DNA from: Planctomycetota bacterium | GTDB lineage: Bacteria > Planctomycetota > Planctomycetia > Pirellulales > Lacipirellulaceae | DNA length: 14,076 nt | Direction of reading: 5' to 3' | NCBI GenBank assembly: GCA_024278035.1 | Contig: JAJRUA010000331.1 | Location: forward strand, 1-14,076 | Shown: positions 6,960 through 14,069 of the stretch, one piece after another | Position numbering within the stretch: position 1 is the first letter of the stretch | Layout of the letters: each line of letters begins with the position of its first letter | Made by a program: the position numbers and the translations under genes | Notes under the pieces: model-generated | The model's database searches: none | Seen by the model: only the letters and a program-made list of their open reading frames with translations | Told to the model about the DNA's origin: nothing

Positions 6960-9122
6960 ATGTCTGTTGACCCCTATTCGCTTTGTCCTTGTGGTAGCGG
7001 CAAGAAACTCAAGTTTTGCTGTACTGACCTGTTCCACGATATCGAGAAAATCCAGCGGATGCTCGAAGGGGATCAGCCCCGTGCGGCGCTGAACCATATC
7101 AGCCAAACGCTCAAGAAATCGCCGGGGCGCGGATCGCTGCTCGACATGAAGGCGATGATTGAGTTGTCGCTGGAAGAACTTGATGAAGCCAGGGCAACTA
7201 TCGATCAGTTCAAAGAAGCCGACCCGCTGAACCCGGCCGCCCATGCTCAGGCCGCCCTTCTTGCTGCCGCCCTGGAGGAAGAGGACGCTGCGGTTAAGGC
7301 TCTCCAAGATGCTCTCGAGTTGCTTGCTGAGGAGATGCCGGCTCGTGTTCTCCAAGCGATCGGCTCGGTGGGACAAGTTCTGCTCGTTGCGGGAAACCTC
7401 ATCGCTGCCCGTGCTCACCTCTGGCTTTATCAAGGCATCACCGGAAAAAGCGATACTCGGGCGATGGACTTGCTAATGCGGCTCAACCGAGTGTCGAGCT
7501 TGCCGCTTCTGCTTCGGGACAGTCTCTCTCTGCGCGAAACGCCGCTCAATCACTCCGCCGAGGCGGCCCACGACCATGCCCAGTTGCTAGCAGCTCGTGG
7601 CCAGTGGCGCAGAGCAGCCCAGGCGCTCGACACGCTTTGTGAAGAGCATCCGGACCTCGCAATGCTTGAATACAACCGGGGGCTCATCTACGGCTGGCTA
7701 GGAGATACGCCCAGGTTCGTAGCAGGAATTCGCGCGTTTGCACGCGCTGCCGAGGTGTCGCTTGATGACGCCATCGAAGCTGAAGCGATTGCTCAATTAC
7801 TCGACAGTGAGCGACGCCATCCGCCTGTGGATGTCGTGCGGACGACTTTTGCTATCCAGGACGAAGAGGCCCTTGTCGATCGGCTTGCCCGGGACAAACG
7901 GACCGACGCTTACAAGCTCGATCCCTCGGAACTCGGCGCGATTGAGGGACTGCCACCCAAAGAGACTTATCTATTGCTCGACAAAGAACTTCCTGAATCG
8001 AGCAAGGGGCTTTCGGTTGAAACGACCCCAAGAATCATTGGCTTTCTTTCTCACTACGCCCGGCAAACCGATCAAGCGGAACGCCTGGAGTTGGTGGCAG
8101 ATCGGGACGAAAATCACGCTCAGTCGCTTGATCTTGTGAAAGAAATCACGGGAGAAGCACTCGGTGAGATCCAAGAAGAGGAGGTCATGGGCAAGGCGCC
8201 TGACACCGAGCCGGCCCTCCGATTTCGGCTCCATTTCCCGGCTGACACTTTGCCCCCGGTACGCGGCAAGCTGCTTGCGGAGCGCCGCCGGCAAGCCCTT
8301 CTCGATCAATGGCCTACGACTCCTTGCGTGGCCCTCGATGGCAAGACGCCCACCGAGGCGGGCGAAGCCGCTGCGAACGATCCGGTCCTGCGACTGGCCC
8401 TGGAAGCTACCCTGTTGGTTCTCGAACAAAATTTCGAGCAAGGGCGCGACGCCCGTTTGTTTACCGAGCTAAGAAAGCAAGTGGGTTTGCCTGAGCGCGA
8501 GCCTATCGACGCCGTGACGGCTGATTTTGAGATGATCCCCCTTGTCCGCCTGAGCCGGATCGATTTGTCGGACGTGTGCGACGAGGACTTGGTATTGCTG
8601 TTCGAGCGAGCTGCCCTTTCCGATGCGAACGAAGCTCAGCTTCAAATCGCTAAGGTGGCGGTTGACCGCCCAGGCTTAGCGGAGTCGCTACCAGCCGAAG
8701 ACCTTTTCTATCGGCTTGTGTCGCTCGAACCGGACCCCACTGAGTCGCTTCGCTGGCTCAATCGGGCTAGAGACGCTGCCGAAGCTGCCGGCAAAAGCTC
8801 TGCCACTTGGGATATTTTGGAACTGGAACTTGCCGTTGTTAACGGCCAAATGGAAGATGCCAACCGCCTCGTTCAGCACTTGAGGAAAGAGCACCTTGAA
8901 GAGCCGGGCATTGCGGAGCAGCTTTACCAATTGCTCTACGCCCTGGGTGCCGTCCCGGCAGCAGGTGAGGTTCCTGGTGCTTCGCCAATGGCTTCCCCCG
9001 GTGCCGTGCCCATGGGCGCGGCTGCCCCCCAAGCGGGTGAAGACCCGTCCGGAATCTGGACCCCTGGCAACGACAGCCCCGCTCCCGGTGACGAGAAGCA
9101 AAAAATTTGGACACCCGGTTAG
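6960..9122 (+). CDS. SEC-C motif protein with TPR-like helical repeats and a duplicated IWTPG tail
   Basis: The 720-residue protein starts at the ATG at 6960. An in-frame TTG at 6948 would add only four residues before the motif. Residues 9-21 read CPCGSGKKLKFCC, the SEC-C zinc-binding motif known from the SecA C-terminus and many unrelated proteins (ligands Cys9, Cys11, Cys20, Cys21 or a nearby residue). Residues 30-300 are helix pairs with TPR character, for example GDQPRAALNHISQTLKKSP and AARGQWRRAAQALDTLCEEHPDLAMLEYNRGLIYGWLGD (shown in parts of the 200-250 region). Then comes an acidic helical middle (300-655) without a recognised domain. The tail (about 660-720) is a Pro/Gly/Ala-rich flexible linker holding IWTPG at 699-703 and again at the very end, 716-720. 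No signal peptide or membrane segment is present, so it should be cytosolic. A scaffold or chaperone-like role is plausible for TPR plus SEC-C, but no reaction can be assigned. RibD follows 116 bases downstream on the same strand. Confidence 0.85.
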   Translation: MSVDPYSLCPCGSGKKLKFCCTDLFHDIEKIQRMLEGDQPRAALNHISQTLKKSPGRGSLLDMKAMIELSLEELDEARATIDQFKEADPLNPAAHAQAALLAAALEEEDAAVKALQDALELLAEEMPARVLQAIGSVGQVLLVAGNLIAARAHLWLYQGITGKSDTRAMDLLMRLNRVSSLPLLLRDSLSLRETPLNHSAEAAHDHAQLLAARGQWRRAAQALDTLCEEHPDLAMLEYNRGLIYGWLGDTPRFVAGIRAFARAAEVSLDDAIEAEAIAQLLDSERRHPPVDVVRTTFAIQDEEALVDRLARDKRTDAYKLDPSELGAIEGLPPKETYLLLDKELPESSKGLSVETTPRIIGFLSHYARQTDQAERLELVADRDENHAQSLDLVKEITGEALGEIQEEEVMGKAPDTEPALRFRLHFPADTLPPVRGKLLAERRRQALLDQWPTTPCVALDGKTPTEAGEAAANDPVLRLALEATLLVLEQNFEQGRDARLFTELRKQVGLPEREPIDAVTADFEMIPLVRLSRIDLSDVCDEDLVLLFERAALSDANEAQLQIAKVAVDRPGLAESLPAEDLFYRLVSLEPDPTESLRWLNRARDAAEAAGKSSATWDILELELAVVNGQMEDANRLVQHLRKEHLEEPGIAEQLYQLLYALGAVPAAGEVPGASPMASPGAVPMGAAAPQAGEDPSGIWTPGNDSPAPGDEKQKIWTPG

Positions 9123-9200
9123 AAATGCGGAATGCGGATTTAGGAATGCCGAATCATTGAGATAGAGAATCGCCCCGCGCGTCCTTCCGCATTCTGCAAT
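9122..9200. repeat. GAATGCGG-type intergenic repeat
   Basis: Just past the SEC-C stop the DNA reads AAATGCGGAATGCGGATTTAG, a short tandem of GAATGCGG. The inverse, TCCGCATTC, occurs at 9186-9194 and pairs with GAATGCGGA at 9130-9138 across a 47-base spacer. From memory, stretches of repeated GAATGCGGAATGCGG occur between genes in planctomycetes and verrucomicrobia; their role is unknown. Here the element fills most of the gap between the SEC-C gene and ribD. Confidence 0.55.
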
Positions 9201-9224
9201 CCGACTTCCCCATTCGTCCTTTTT

Positions 9225-9229
9225 AGGAA
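9225..9229 (+). promoter_or_regulatory. Ribosome binding site for ribD
   Basis: AGGAA lies 9 bases ahead of the GTG at 9239 and supports that non-ATG start. The ATG at 9246 is in another frame. Confidence 0.55.
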
Positions 9230-9238
9230 TCGCTCTCT

Positions 9239-10345
9239 GTGCCCCATGACGCTTGCTACGAACCGTTGCTGCAGCGGGCGTGTGAATTGGCCATGCGAGG
9301 AGAAGGCTTCGTTGAGCCGAACCCGATGGTGGGGTGCGTTGTTGCGCAGCAAGGGAACGGCGACGCGTGGCAAATCATCGGCGAAGGTTGGCACGAGCGC
9401 TTCGGTGGCCCCCATGCCGAGGTGAATGCCTTAGCCGCAGCGGGAAAAAGTGCCCAAGGGGCGACCCTCTTCGTAACGCTTGAGCCTTGTTGTCACACGG
9501 GCAAGACCCCCCCCTGTACCGATGCCATCATCGCCGCCGGGGTCCGGCGAGTGGTTGTTGGCCATACGGATCCCTTTTCCCAAGTTGCAGGCGGAGGCAT
9601 CGCGGCACTCGAATCAGCGGGAATCGAAGTCGTCCTCGGACAAGATAAGAAAATCAAAAAACGGTTGGCTCCTTATTTGATGCTTACCGAGCAGAAGCGG
9701 CCTTGGGTCCTTGCCAAATGGGCGATGACACTCGATGGAAAGATTGCTACTTCAACGGGCGACAGCCGCTGGATCAGTGGCGAAGCATCGCGAGCGGTCG
9801 TCCACAAATTACGGGGACGAATGGACGGGGTGCTTATCGGTGCCGGGACACTTGTCGCCGACGACCCTCTGCTAACGGCACGCCCGCCGGGGCCACGCAC
9901 GCCCGTGCGGATTGTTGTCGCTGGCGACCGGCCTTTGCCACTCGAAGCCAAGCTTTTTGCTTCCGTCGACCTGGGGCCTGTGATGGTTTACACGGGCAAA
10001 AATTTTCCTGCCGACAATGCCGAGGGACTTACCGAACGGGGGGTTGAAGTCCTATCCACAAGCGATGGCATTCGCGGGCTCTTAGACGAACTCGGCAAGC
10101 GGCAACTAACCAACGTCCTCGTCGAAGGAGGCAGCCGCCTCTTAGGCGAACTCTTCGACGCTCAACTCGTGGACGAGGCGCACGTTTTCATCGCACCGAA
10201 ACTCCTTGGCGGAACGGACGCCCCTTCGCCCATCGCCGGAGAAGGTTTTACCAAAATGGCCGATGCCTCGGAGCTTATGGACCCACAGTCCGAGCGCCTT
10301 GGTGAGGATGTCCACGTCTGGGGCCACCTGCGCCGGTTCTCTTAG
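9239..10345 (+). CDS. ribD: Bifunctional riboflavin biosynthesis protein RibD (deaminase / reductase)
   Basis: RibD carries out two successive steps of riboflavin synthesis in the cytosol: zinc-dependent deamination of the GTP-derived diaminopyrimidine, then NADPH-dependent reduction of its ribosyl side chain. The 368-residue length is normal for the fused enzyme. The N-terminal cytidine-deaminase-like domain (1-148) has PNPMVGCVV (28-35), HAE (59-61) and EPCCHTGKTPPC (82-93). Zinc ligands are His59, Cys84 and Cys93, and Glu61 is the proton shuttle. The reductase domain (about 151-368) has KWAMTLDGKIAT (160-171), GAGTLVADDPLLTAR (201-215) and LVEGGSRLLGELF near 294-306. All key residues are present, so the enzyme should be active. 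The start is the GTG at 9239, with AGGAA upstream. No other rib gene is adjacent, and no FMN riboswitch is seen in the 116-base gap ahead of it. Confidence 0.96.
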   Translation: MPHDACYEPLLQRACELAMRGEGFVEPNPMVGCVVAQQGNGDAWQIIGEGWHERFGGPHAEVNALAAAGKSAQGATLFVTLEPCCHTGKTPPCTDAIIAAGVRRVVVGHTDPFSQVAGGGIAALESAGIEVVLGQDKKIKKRLAPYLMLTEQKRPWVLAKWAMTLDGKIATSTGDSRWISGEASRAVVHKLRGRMDGVLIGAGTLVADDPLLTARPPGPRTPVRIVVAGDRPLPLEAKLFASVDLGPVMVYTGKNFPADNAEGLTERGVEVLSTSDGIRGLLDELGKRQLTNVLVEGGSRLLGELFDAQLVDEAHVFIAPKLLGGTDAPSPIAGEGFTKMADASELMDPQSERLGEDVHVWGHLRRFS

Positions 10346-10458
10346 GCGAGCCGGGTTGCGTAAGCCCCCGGAGGTTGTGGGCTCAGATTTTGCATGCCAC
10401 TGCTTCTGTCGGGGGAACAGTGTCTCGGAAACCTAACGTCCCGCCGCTCGCCTTTTTT
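10344..10458 (+). terminator. Possible terminator region after ribD (weak)
   Basis: AGGCGAGC at 10344-10351, overlapping the ribD stop, is repeated inverted as GCTCGCCT at 10446-10453 and is followed by a T-run to 10458. The 94-base loop is far larger than in a classical intrinsic terminator, so the match may be chance. The gap lies between two convergent genes, where a terminator is expected. Confidence 0.25.
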
Positions 10459-10459
10459 G

Positions 10460-11146
10460 CTATTCGTCCACCATCTCCAGGGTCGCCCAGCAACTCGGGT
10501 CTTCGTCGTAGGGCATGGTGGGGCCGCTGCTAAAGGTCTGTAAGCCAAGCTCACGATCGATCACCACAAAGTTAAAACCAAGCCGTGGGTGCTGGGCCGG
10601 GTCGAAACCGGTGAGCGCTACTGCCGGAATGAACAGGGCCATGCGGTAGCCCTTTTTTGTCACCTTCGACAGCACTTGCAATTCACGGGGTCGGACGGGG
10701 CGGGCATTTTCTCGGGCCCGGTTGATAAGCAACTGATCGGCCACTGGCTCAGCGGACCCTCGGCCTCCGCCTGAGGGGAGGAAAGCAAAACTCGCACAGA
10801 ACTTACTGGCCCGGTGAATGGTGTGCGTCGCCCGCGTATCGATCCAGAGTTGAATGCCATCGCTCTCATCGAGCCGCGATTCCCGGCACCAAAGGGGTTG
10901 CGTCTTTTCCTTCGTTTCGACCGTCATTGCCAACCCTTCGGGGGCCCATGCCATGCGGACTTAAGCAAAGCTTCGCTCCGAAGCGGGCGTCTCTCGGTCG
11001 AGCCCTGCTAAGTTGGGCAGCGCGTAGGACGCGTCGAGGCTGACCCCCTTAGCGGACCAAATGGGCGAGCATCGCTTAATCGGCACCGAGAATTGGAACA
11101 GAAATCGAGGCGGGATCAGGGTGTTGAGCGTCGGCGGGACAGGCAT
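10460..11146 (-). pseudogene. CBM9-like (carbohydrate-binding / DOMON-like fold) protein gene interrupted by an in-frame TAA
   Basis: Read from the ATG at 11146, the frame gives 61 residues (MPVPPTLNTL, PPRFLFQFSVPIKRC, GVSLDASYALPNL), then TAA at 10961-10963. It then continues in the same frame as VRMAWAPEGLAMTVETK and on to a stop at 10460. The two halves fit as one protein of about 228 residues: the second starts in the middle of a beta-strand pattern typical of CBM9-like domains and contains SDGIQLWIDTRATHTIHRASKFC (given here as a motif region around 85-110), FAFLPSGGG, VADQLLINRARENARP and FDPAQHPRLGFNF. I recognise this as a planctomycete cytosolic family without signal peptide and with unknown ligand; that is memory, not a search. 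A single change, for example GAA to TAA, explains the break. Reinitiation at the ATG at 10954 would give 164 residues without the first strands. Read-through or a sequencing error are alternatives. Confidence 0.72.
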
Positions 11147-11203
11147 AACGTGAAGACGGGGGGGACGGAGGGAGAGGGAACGCACGGTTGGTTGAGCCAG
11201 CGA

Positions 11204-11315
11204 GAATCCCCCTCCCCCGCTTTCGGGGGAGGGGCCAGGGGAGGGGTTTATGAACCCTGTAGGCGGATTCCTTACCCCTCCCCTGGCCCCTCCCCTAAAA
11301 AGAGAAGGGGGATTC
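11204..11315. repeat. Nested GC-rich inverted repeat (CCCCTCCCC type)
   Basis: Bases 11226-11247 and 11274-11295 are perfect 22-base inverted copies (GGGGAGGGGCCAGGGG core). The outer ends also pair: GAATCCCCCT at 11204-11213 with AGGGGGATTC at 11306-11315. Inside the left arm a second hairpin occurs, CCCCTCCCCCG at 11209-11219 with CGGGGGAGGGG at 11224-11234 and a 4-base loop. The element is non-coding. Elements of this look are scattered in planctomycete genomes (recalled). It lies immediately upstream of the broken CBM9-like gene, where that gene's promoter would be. Confidence 0.75.
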
Positions 11316-11371
11316 CTAATGGTCCAGCGTCGCGGAGTTACGCCTCAATTGCAAGTCATAAGCAATTTATC

Positions 11372-11431
11372 CTAGCCGCAGGCGGAAGCCGGTGGAGTAT
11401 CGCAGAACCGCTGGCTTCCGCCTGCGGCTAG
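11372..11431. repeat. Palindromic repeat with perfect 19-bp arms upstream of thrS
   Basis: CTAGCCGCAGGCGGAAGCC at 11372-11390 is exactly inverted at 11413-11431. With two mismatches the pairing extends to 24 bp per arm, leaving a 12-base loop (11396-11407). This resembles REP-type palindromes and differs in sequence from the element at 11204-11315. It ends 90 bases ahead of the thrS start and just upstream of the likely promoter. Confidence 0.75.
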
Positions 11432-11453
11432 TAGAGTCTTTCCTGAAGCCATC

Positions 11454-11482
11454 TTCGGCAACTTGGTTCACCCCGCTATACT
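11454..11482 (+). promoter_or_regulatory. Possible sigma70-type promoter of thrS
   Basis: TATACT at 11477-11482 is a good -10 box. At 17 bases spacing the -35 position reads TTCGGC (11454-11459), a weak match. Transcription would start near 11489 and give a leader of about 33 bases, too short for a T-box or an autoregulatory thrS leader. No Shine-Dalgarno sequence precedes the ATG. Confidence 0.35.
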
Positions 11483-11521
11483 GCTCGTTTCCCCATTCAT
11501 TCCATCAAGCACGCCCCCACG

Positions 11522-13702
11522 ATGCTGACTGTCCGCCTCCCCGACGGGAGTACCAAAGAATTCGACCAATCTGTTACCTGCCTGGAGGTCGCCGAGGCGA
11601 TCGGCCCTGGCCTTGCCAAAGCGGCGGTCGCGGCAGAGGTCGATGGCACACCGCGTGACCTTGTCCATACGCTCCCTGCTGAGGGTGAAACGGCGGTCCG
11701 CTTCCTCACCAAGCGGGACGACGAAGCGCTCGCCATCCTGCGCCATTCGTGTGCCCATGTCATGGCCCAGGCCGTGATGCGACTGTACGACGGCGTGCAG
11801 CTCGCCTTCGGTCCGACCACGGCCAGTGGATTTTACTATGACATGAAGCTCCCCACCCCGATCTCCGAAGAAGATTTTCCGAAGATCGAAGCGGAGATGA
11901 AAAAAATTGTCAAAGAGAACCTCGCCTTCGAGCGGCTCGATAAGCCGCACGCTGAGTCGCTCGCCCTTTGCGAAGAGCTTGGCCAGCAGTTCAAGGTAGA
12001 GCATGTCTCGACCGGCCTTGGTGAGGAAGCCGAACTCTCGTTTTATCGCCAGGGAGAGTTCATCGACCTTTGCCGTGGAACCCACATCCCTTCGACCAGC
12101 CACATCGGCAAAGCGTTTAAGCTGATGTCGATTGCCGGTGCGTACTGGAAAGGCGATTCCTCGCGCGACCAGTTACAACGACTCTACGGCACTGTTTTCT
12201 TCGACAAGAAAGAACTCCGGGCTTACTTAGAGAAAATCGAAGAGGCGAAGAAACGGGACCACCGTGTACTTGGCAAACAGTTCGAGTTGTTCACGATCGA
12301 TCAGAAAGTCGGATCGGGATTGATCCTCTGGCTACCGAAGGGAGCGATCGTTCGCCAAACGCTCGAAGACTCGATCAAGGACGAACTGCGCCAGCGCGGT
12401 TACGAAACGGTTTACACGCCCCACGTTGGTCGAGTGGAGTTGTACGAAACCTCGGGCCATTTCCCGTATTACCGTGAATCGCAGTTCCCCGTGCTTTGCG
12501 AACATGAAGCGGGGCAACTGGTAGACCATTTGGTCGAACGATTAAGGGCTGGCAAAATCACCGCGTCAGAAGAGACCAAGCTAATCGAAGCGGCCCAGCT
12601 ACTGGGCTTCGATGGCGAGGTCGATCCGTCGGCCCCTGCCGAACAGCGGGCCGCCACGCTCGACGCCTGGGCTCATAAGCACGAGCGCTATTTGCTCAAG
12701 CCGATGAACTGTCCGCATCACATCATGATCTACCAAGCAAAGCCACGTAGTTACCGCGACTTGCCGGTCCGTCTGGCAGAGTTCGGCACGGTCTATCGCT
12801 ACGAGCAATCGGGCGAACTGAGCGGAATGACCCGCGTGCGTGGCTTCACGCAAGACGATGCCCACATTTTCTGCACCAACGAGCAAGTGGCCGACGAATT
12901 TCGTAGCTGCCTCGAAATGACCCAGTCCATCCTCAAGTCGCTCGGCATGAACGACTACCGTGTAAGGCTCGGCTTCCGCGATCCCGATGCCTCGAAGTAC
13001 GTCGGCGATGCGGCCCTTTGGGACCAAGCGGAGGCCGAGCTGCAAAAGGTCTGTGAAACGATGGACTTGCCCGGCCTATCGATCGAGCCGGGCGAAGCGG
13101 CCTTCTACGGCCCGAAGGCCGACTTTGTAGTGACCGACTGCATCGGTCGCGAATGGCAGCTCGGCACGGTGCAGCTTGATTACAACTTGCCGAGCGCCGA
13201 TCGTTTTGACTTGTCGTATACCGGCAGCGACAACCAAGCGCACCGCCCCGTGATGATCCACCGTGCACCGCTCGGCTCGATGGAACGGTTTCTCGGCGTG
13301 TTGATCGAACACTTTGCCGCGGCGTTCCCGTTGTGGCTTGCACCCGAGCAAGTTCGCTTGCTCACCGTCAGCGAGAAATCCGAAGCGTACGGCCGCGAAG
13401 TCGAAGCGAAGCTCAAAGCGGCCGGTCTGCGAGTCAGCGGCGACTACCGCGGCACGAAGCTCGGCGCAAAAATCCGCGAAGGCCAACTGGGGCTCATCCC
13501 TTACATGTTCGTCGTCGGCGAAAAAGACCGCGACTCCGGCACCGTGACCGTCCGCGACCGCATCGAAGGCGACCTCGGGGCAATGTCCTTGGACGAAGCG
13601 ATTGCGAAGCTACAAGAAGAGATCACCGAAAAGCTCGTGCGACAAGTCGTAGAAAAAACAACGGCGGACCTGGCGGCGAAAGCGACGGGGAATGAGTATT
13701 GA
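11522..13702 (+). CDS. thrS: Threonyl-tRNA synthetase
   Basis: This class II aminoacyl-tRNA synthetase charges tRNA-Thr in the cytosol. Domains in order: TGS (1-62); the editing domain with HSCAH (75-79) and CRGTH (184-188), which removes mischarged serine; the catalytic core (about 245-600); and the anticodon-binding domain (about 608-685). The catalytic zinc ligands are Cys397 in KPMNCPHH, His448 in QDDAHIF and His580 in [12 protein letters not shown]. Motif 2 is seen as [22 protein letters not shown] (421-442) and motif 3 at 578-596. At 726 residues it is longer than the 642-residue E. coli enzyme because of an insertion of about 60 residues at about 322-385 and an extra C-terminal helix of about 40 residues (687-726). 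The MNCPHH variant replaces the MNCPGH of E. coli and, as I recall, also occurs in Bacteroidetes. All catalytic and editing residues are present. The gene stands alone; infC and rpmI are not next to it. Confidence 0.98.
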   Translation: MLTVRLPDGSTKEFDQSVTCLEVAEAIGPGLAKAAVAAEVDGTPRDLVHTLPAEGETAVRFLTKRDDEALAILRHSCAHVMAQAVMRLYDGVQLAFGPTTASGFYYDMKLPTPISEEDFPKIEAEMKKIVKENLAFERLDKPHAESLALCEELGQQFKVEHVSTGLGEEAELSFYRQGEFIDLCRGTHIPSTSHIGKAFKLMSIAGAYWKGDSSRDQLQRLYGTVFFDKKELRAYLEKIEEAKKRDHRVLGKQFELFTIDQKVGSGLILWLPKGAIVRQTLEDSIKDELRQRGYETVYTPHVGRVELYETSGHFPYYRESQFPVLCEHEAGQLVDHLVERLRAGKITASEETKLIEAAQLLGFDGEVDPSAPAEQRAATLDAWAHKHERYLLKPMNCPHHIMIYQAKPRSYRDLPVRLAEFGTVYRYEQSGELSGMTRVRGFTQDDAHIFCTNEQVADEFRSCLEMTQSILKSLGMNDYRVRLGFRDPDASKYVGDAALWDQAEAELQKVCETMDLPGLSIEPGEAAFYGPKADFVVTDCIGREWQLGTVQLDYNLPSADRFDLSYTGSDNQAHRPVMIHRAPLGSMERFLGVLIEHFAAAFPLWLAPEQVRLLTVSEKSEAYGREVEAKLKAAGLRVSGDYRGTKLGAKIREGQLGLIPYMFVVGEKDRDSGTVTVRDRIEGDLGAMSLDEAIAKLQEEITEKLVRQVVEKTTADLAAKATGNEY

Positions 13703-13729
13703 ACCCCATTTATTGTTCCTTAATGATGG

Positions 13730-13754
13730 GTCTAAAACCCTCGTCTTTAGACGA
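13730..13754 (+). terminator. Possible hairpin terminator after thrS
   Basis: Overlapping alternative hairpins begin 28 bases past the thrS stop: GTCTAAA (13730-13736) with TTTAGAC (13746-13752), or TCGTCT (13741-13746) with AGACGA (13749-13754). No clear T-run follows, so the call is weak. Confidence 0.3.
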
Positions 13755-13887
13755 AACCTTTAGGTGCCTTGCCTCAGTGGACGGTTGTTAGCGGTTAAAC
13801 TACGAGACGAATTTCTCTGCGTGATCCACTCTCGAAACGCCAGTATTTTGTGATGATGTTGCCATTGAGTCGTGTGCAGAGGACTTT

Positions 13888-13943
13888 TGCGGTATCCCAC
13901 CACTTTCGGACAGAATCGGAGCCGAAAGTGGTGGAATACCGCA
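13888..13943. repeat. Palindromic element with 22-bp arms downstream of thrS
   Basis: Bases 13888-13909 are inverted at 13922-13943 with one mismatch in 22, around a 12-base loop (13910-13921). The arm reads TGCGGTATCCCACC followed by ACTTTCGG. There is no open reading frame and no T-run at either side, so a small mobile palindrome is more likely than a terminator. Its sequence is unrelated to the other palindromes in the window. Confidence 0.75.
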
Positions 13944-14047
13944 GTTGCTTTTTGTTGGGAACTGTGAACGGTTACGAAAAAAAAAGTAAGAGGACCGCTA
14001 GCACAAAAAAAAGAGGGGGTTTCTATCCGTAGGAAATTCGCATTTTT

Positions 14048-14069
14048 CCTTCGTGTTCTTCGTGGTTCC
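14048..14069. repeat. CACGAAGAACACGAAG-type intergenic repeat
   Basis: The plus strand reads CCTTCGTGTTCTTCGTGGTT; the minus strand is AACCACGAAGAACACGAAGG. I recall this as a widely dispersed intergenic sequence in planctomycetes and other environmental bacteria, often in tandem with further ACACGAAG units, with unknown function. Here it lies next to the right edge and may continue outside. Confidence 0.5.

Noticed and set aside
6864..7433. Minus-strand open frame of 189 codons overlapping the SEC-C gene start
   Set aside because: It lies opposite a clearly coding region, has no recognisable motif, and its composition follows from the codon use of the plus-strand gene.
9122..9238. FMN riboswitch ahead of ribD
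   Set aside because: The gap is only 116 bases, is mostly the GAATGCGG repeat, and the conserved FMN-aptamer blocks are not visible.
11093..11431. Plus-strand open frame across the repeat island ahead of thrS
   Set aside because: It translates the GC-rich inverted repeats and shows no protein-like pattern.
11432..11521. T-box or thrS autoregulatory leader
   Set aside because: The gap after the palindrome is 90 bases, the likely leader is about 33 bases, and no T-box consensus or tRNA-like anticodon arm is visible.
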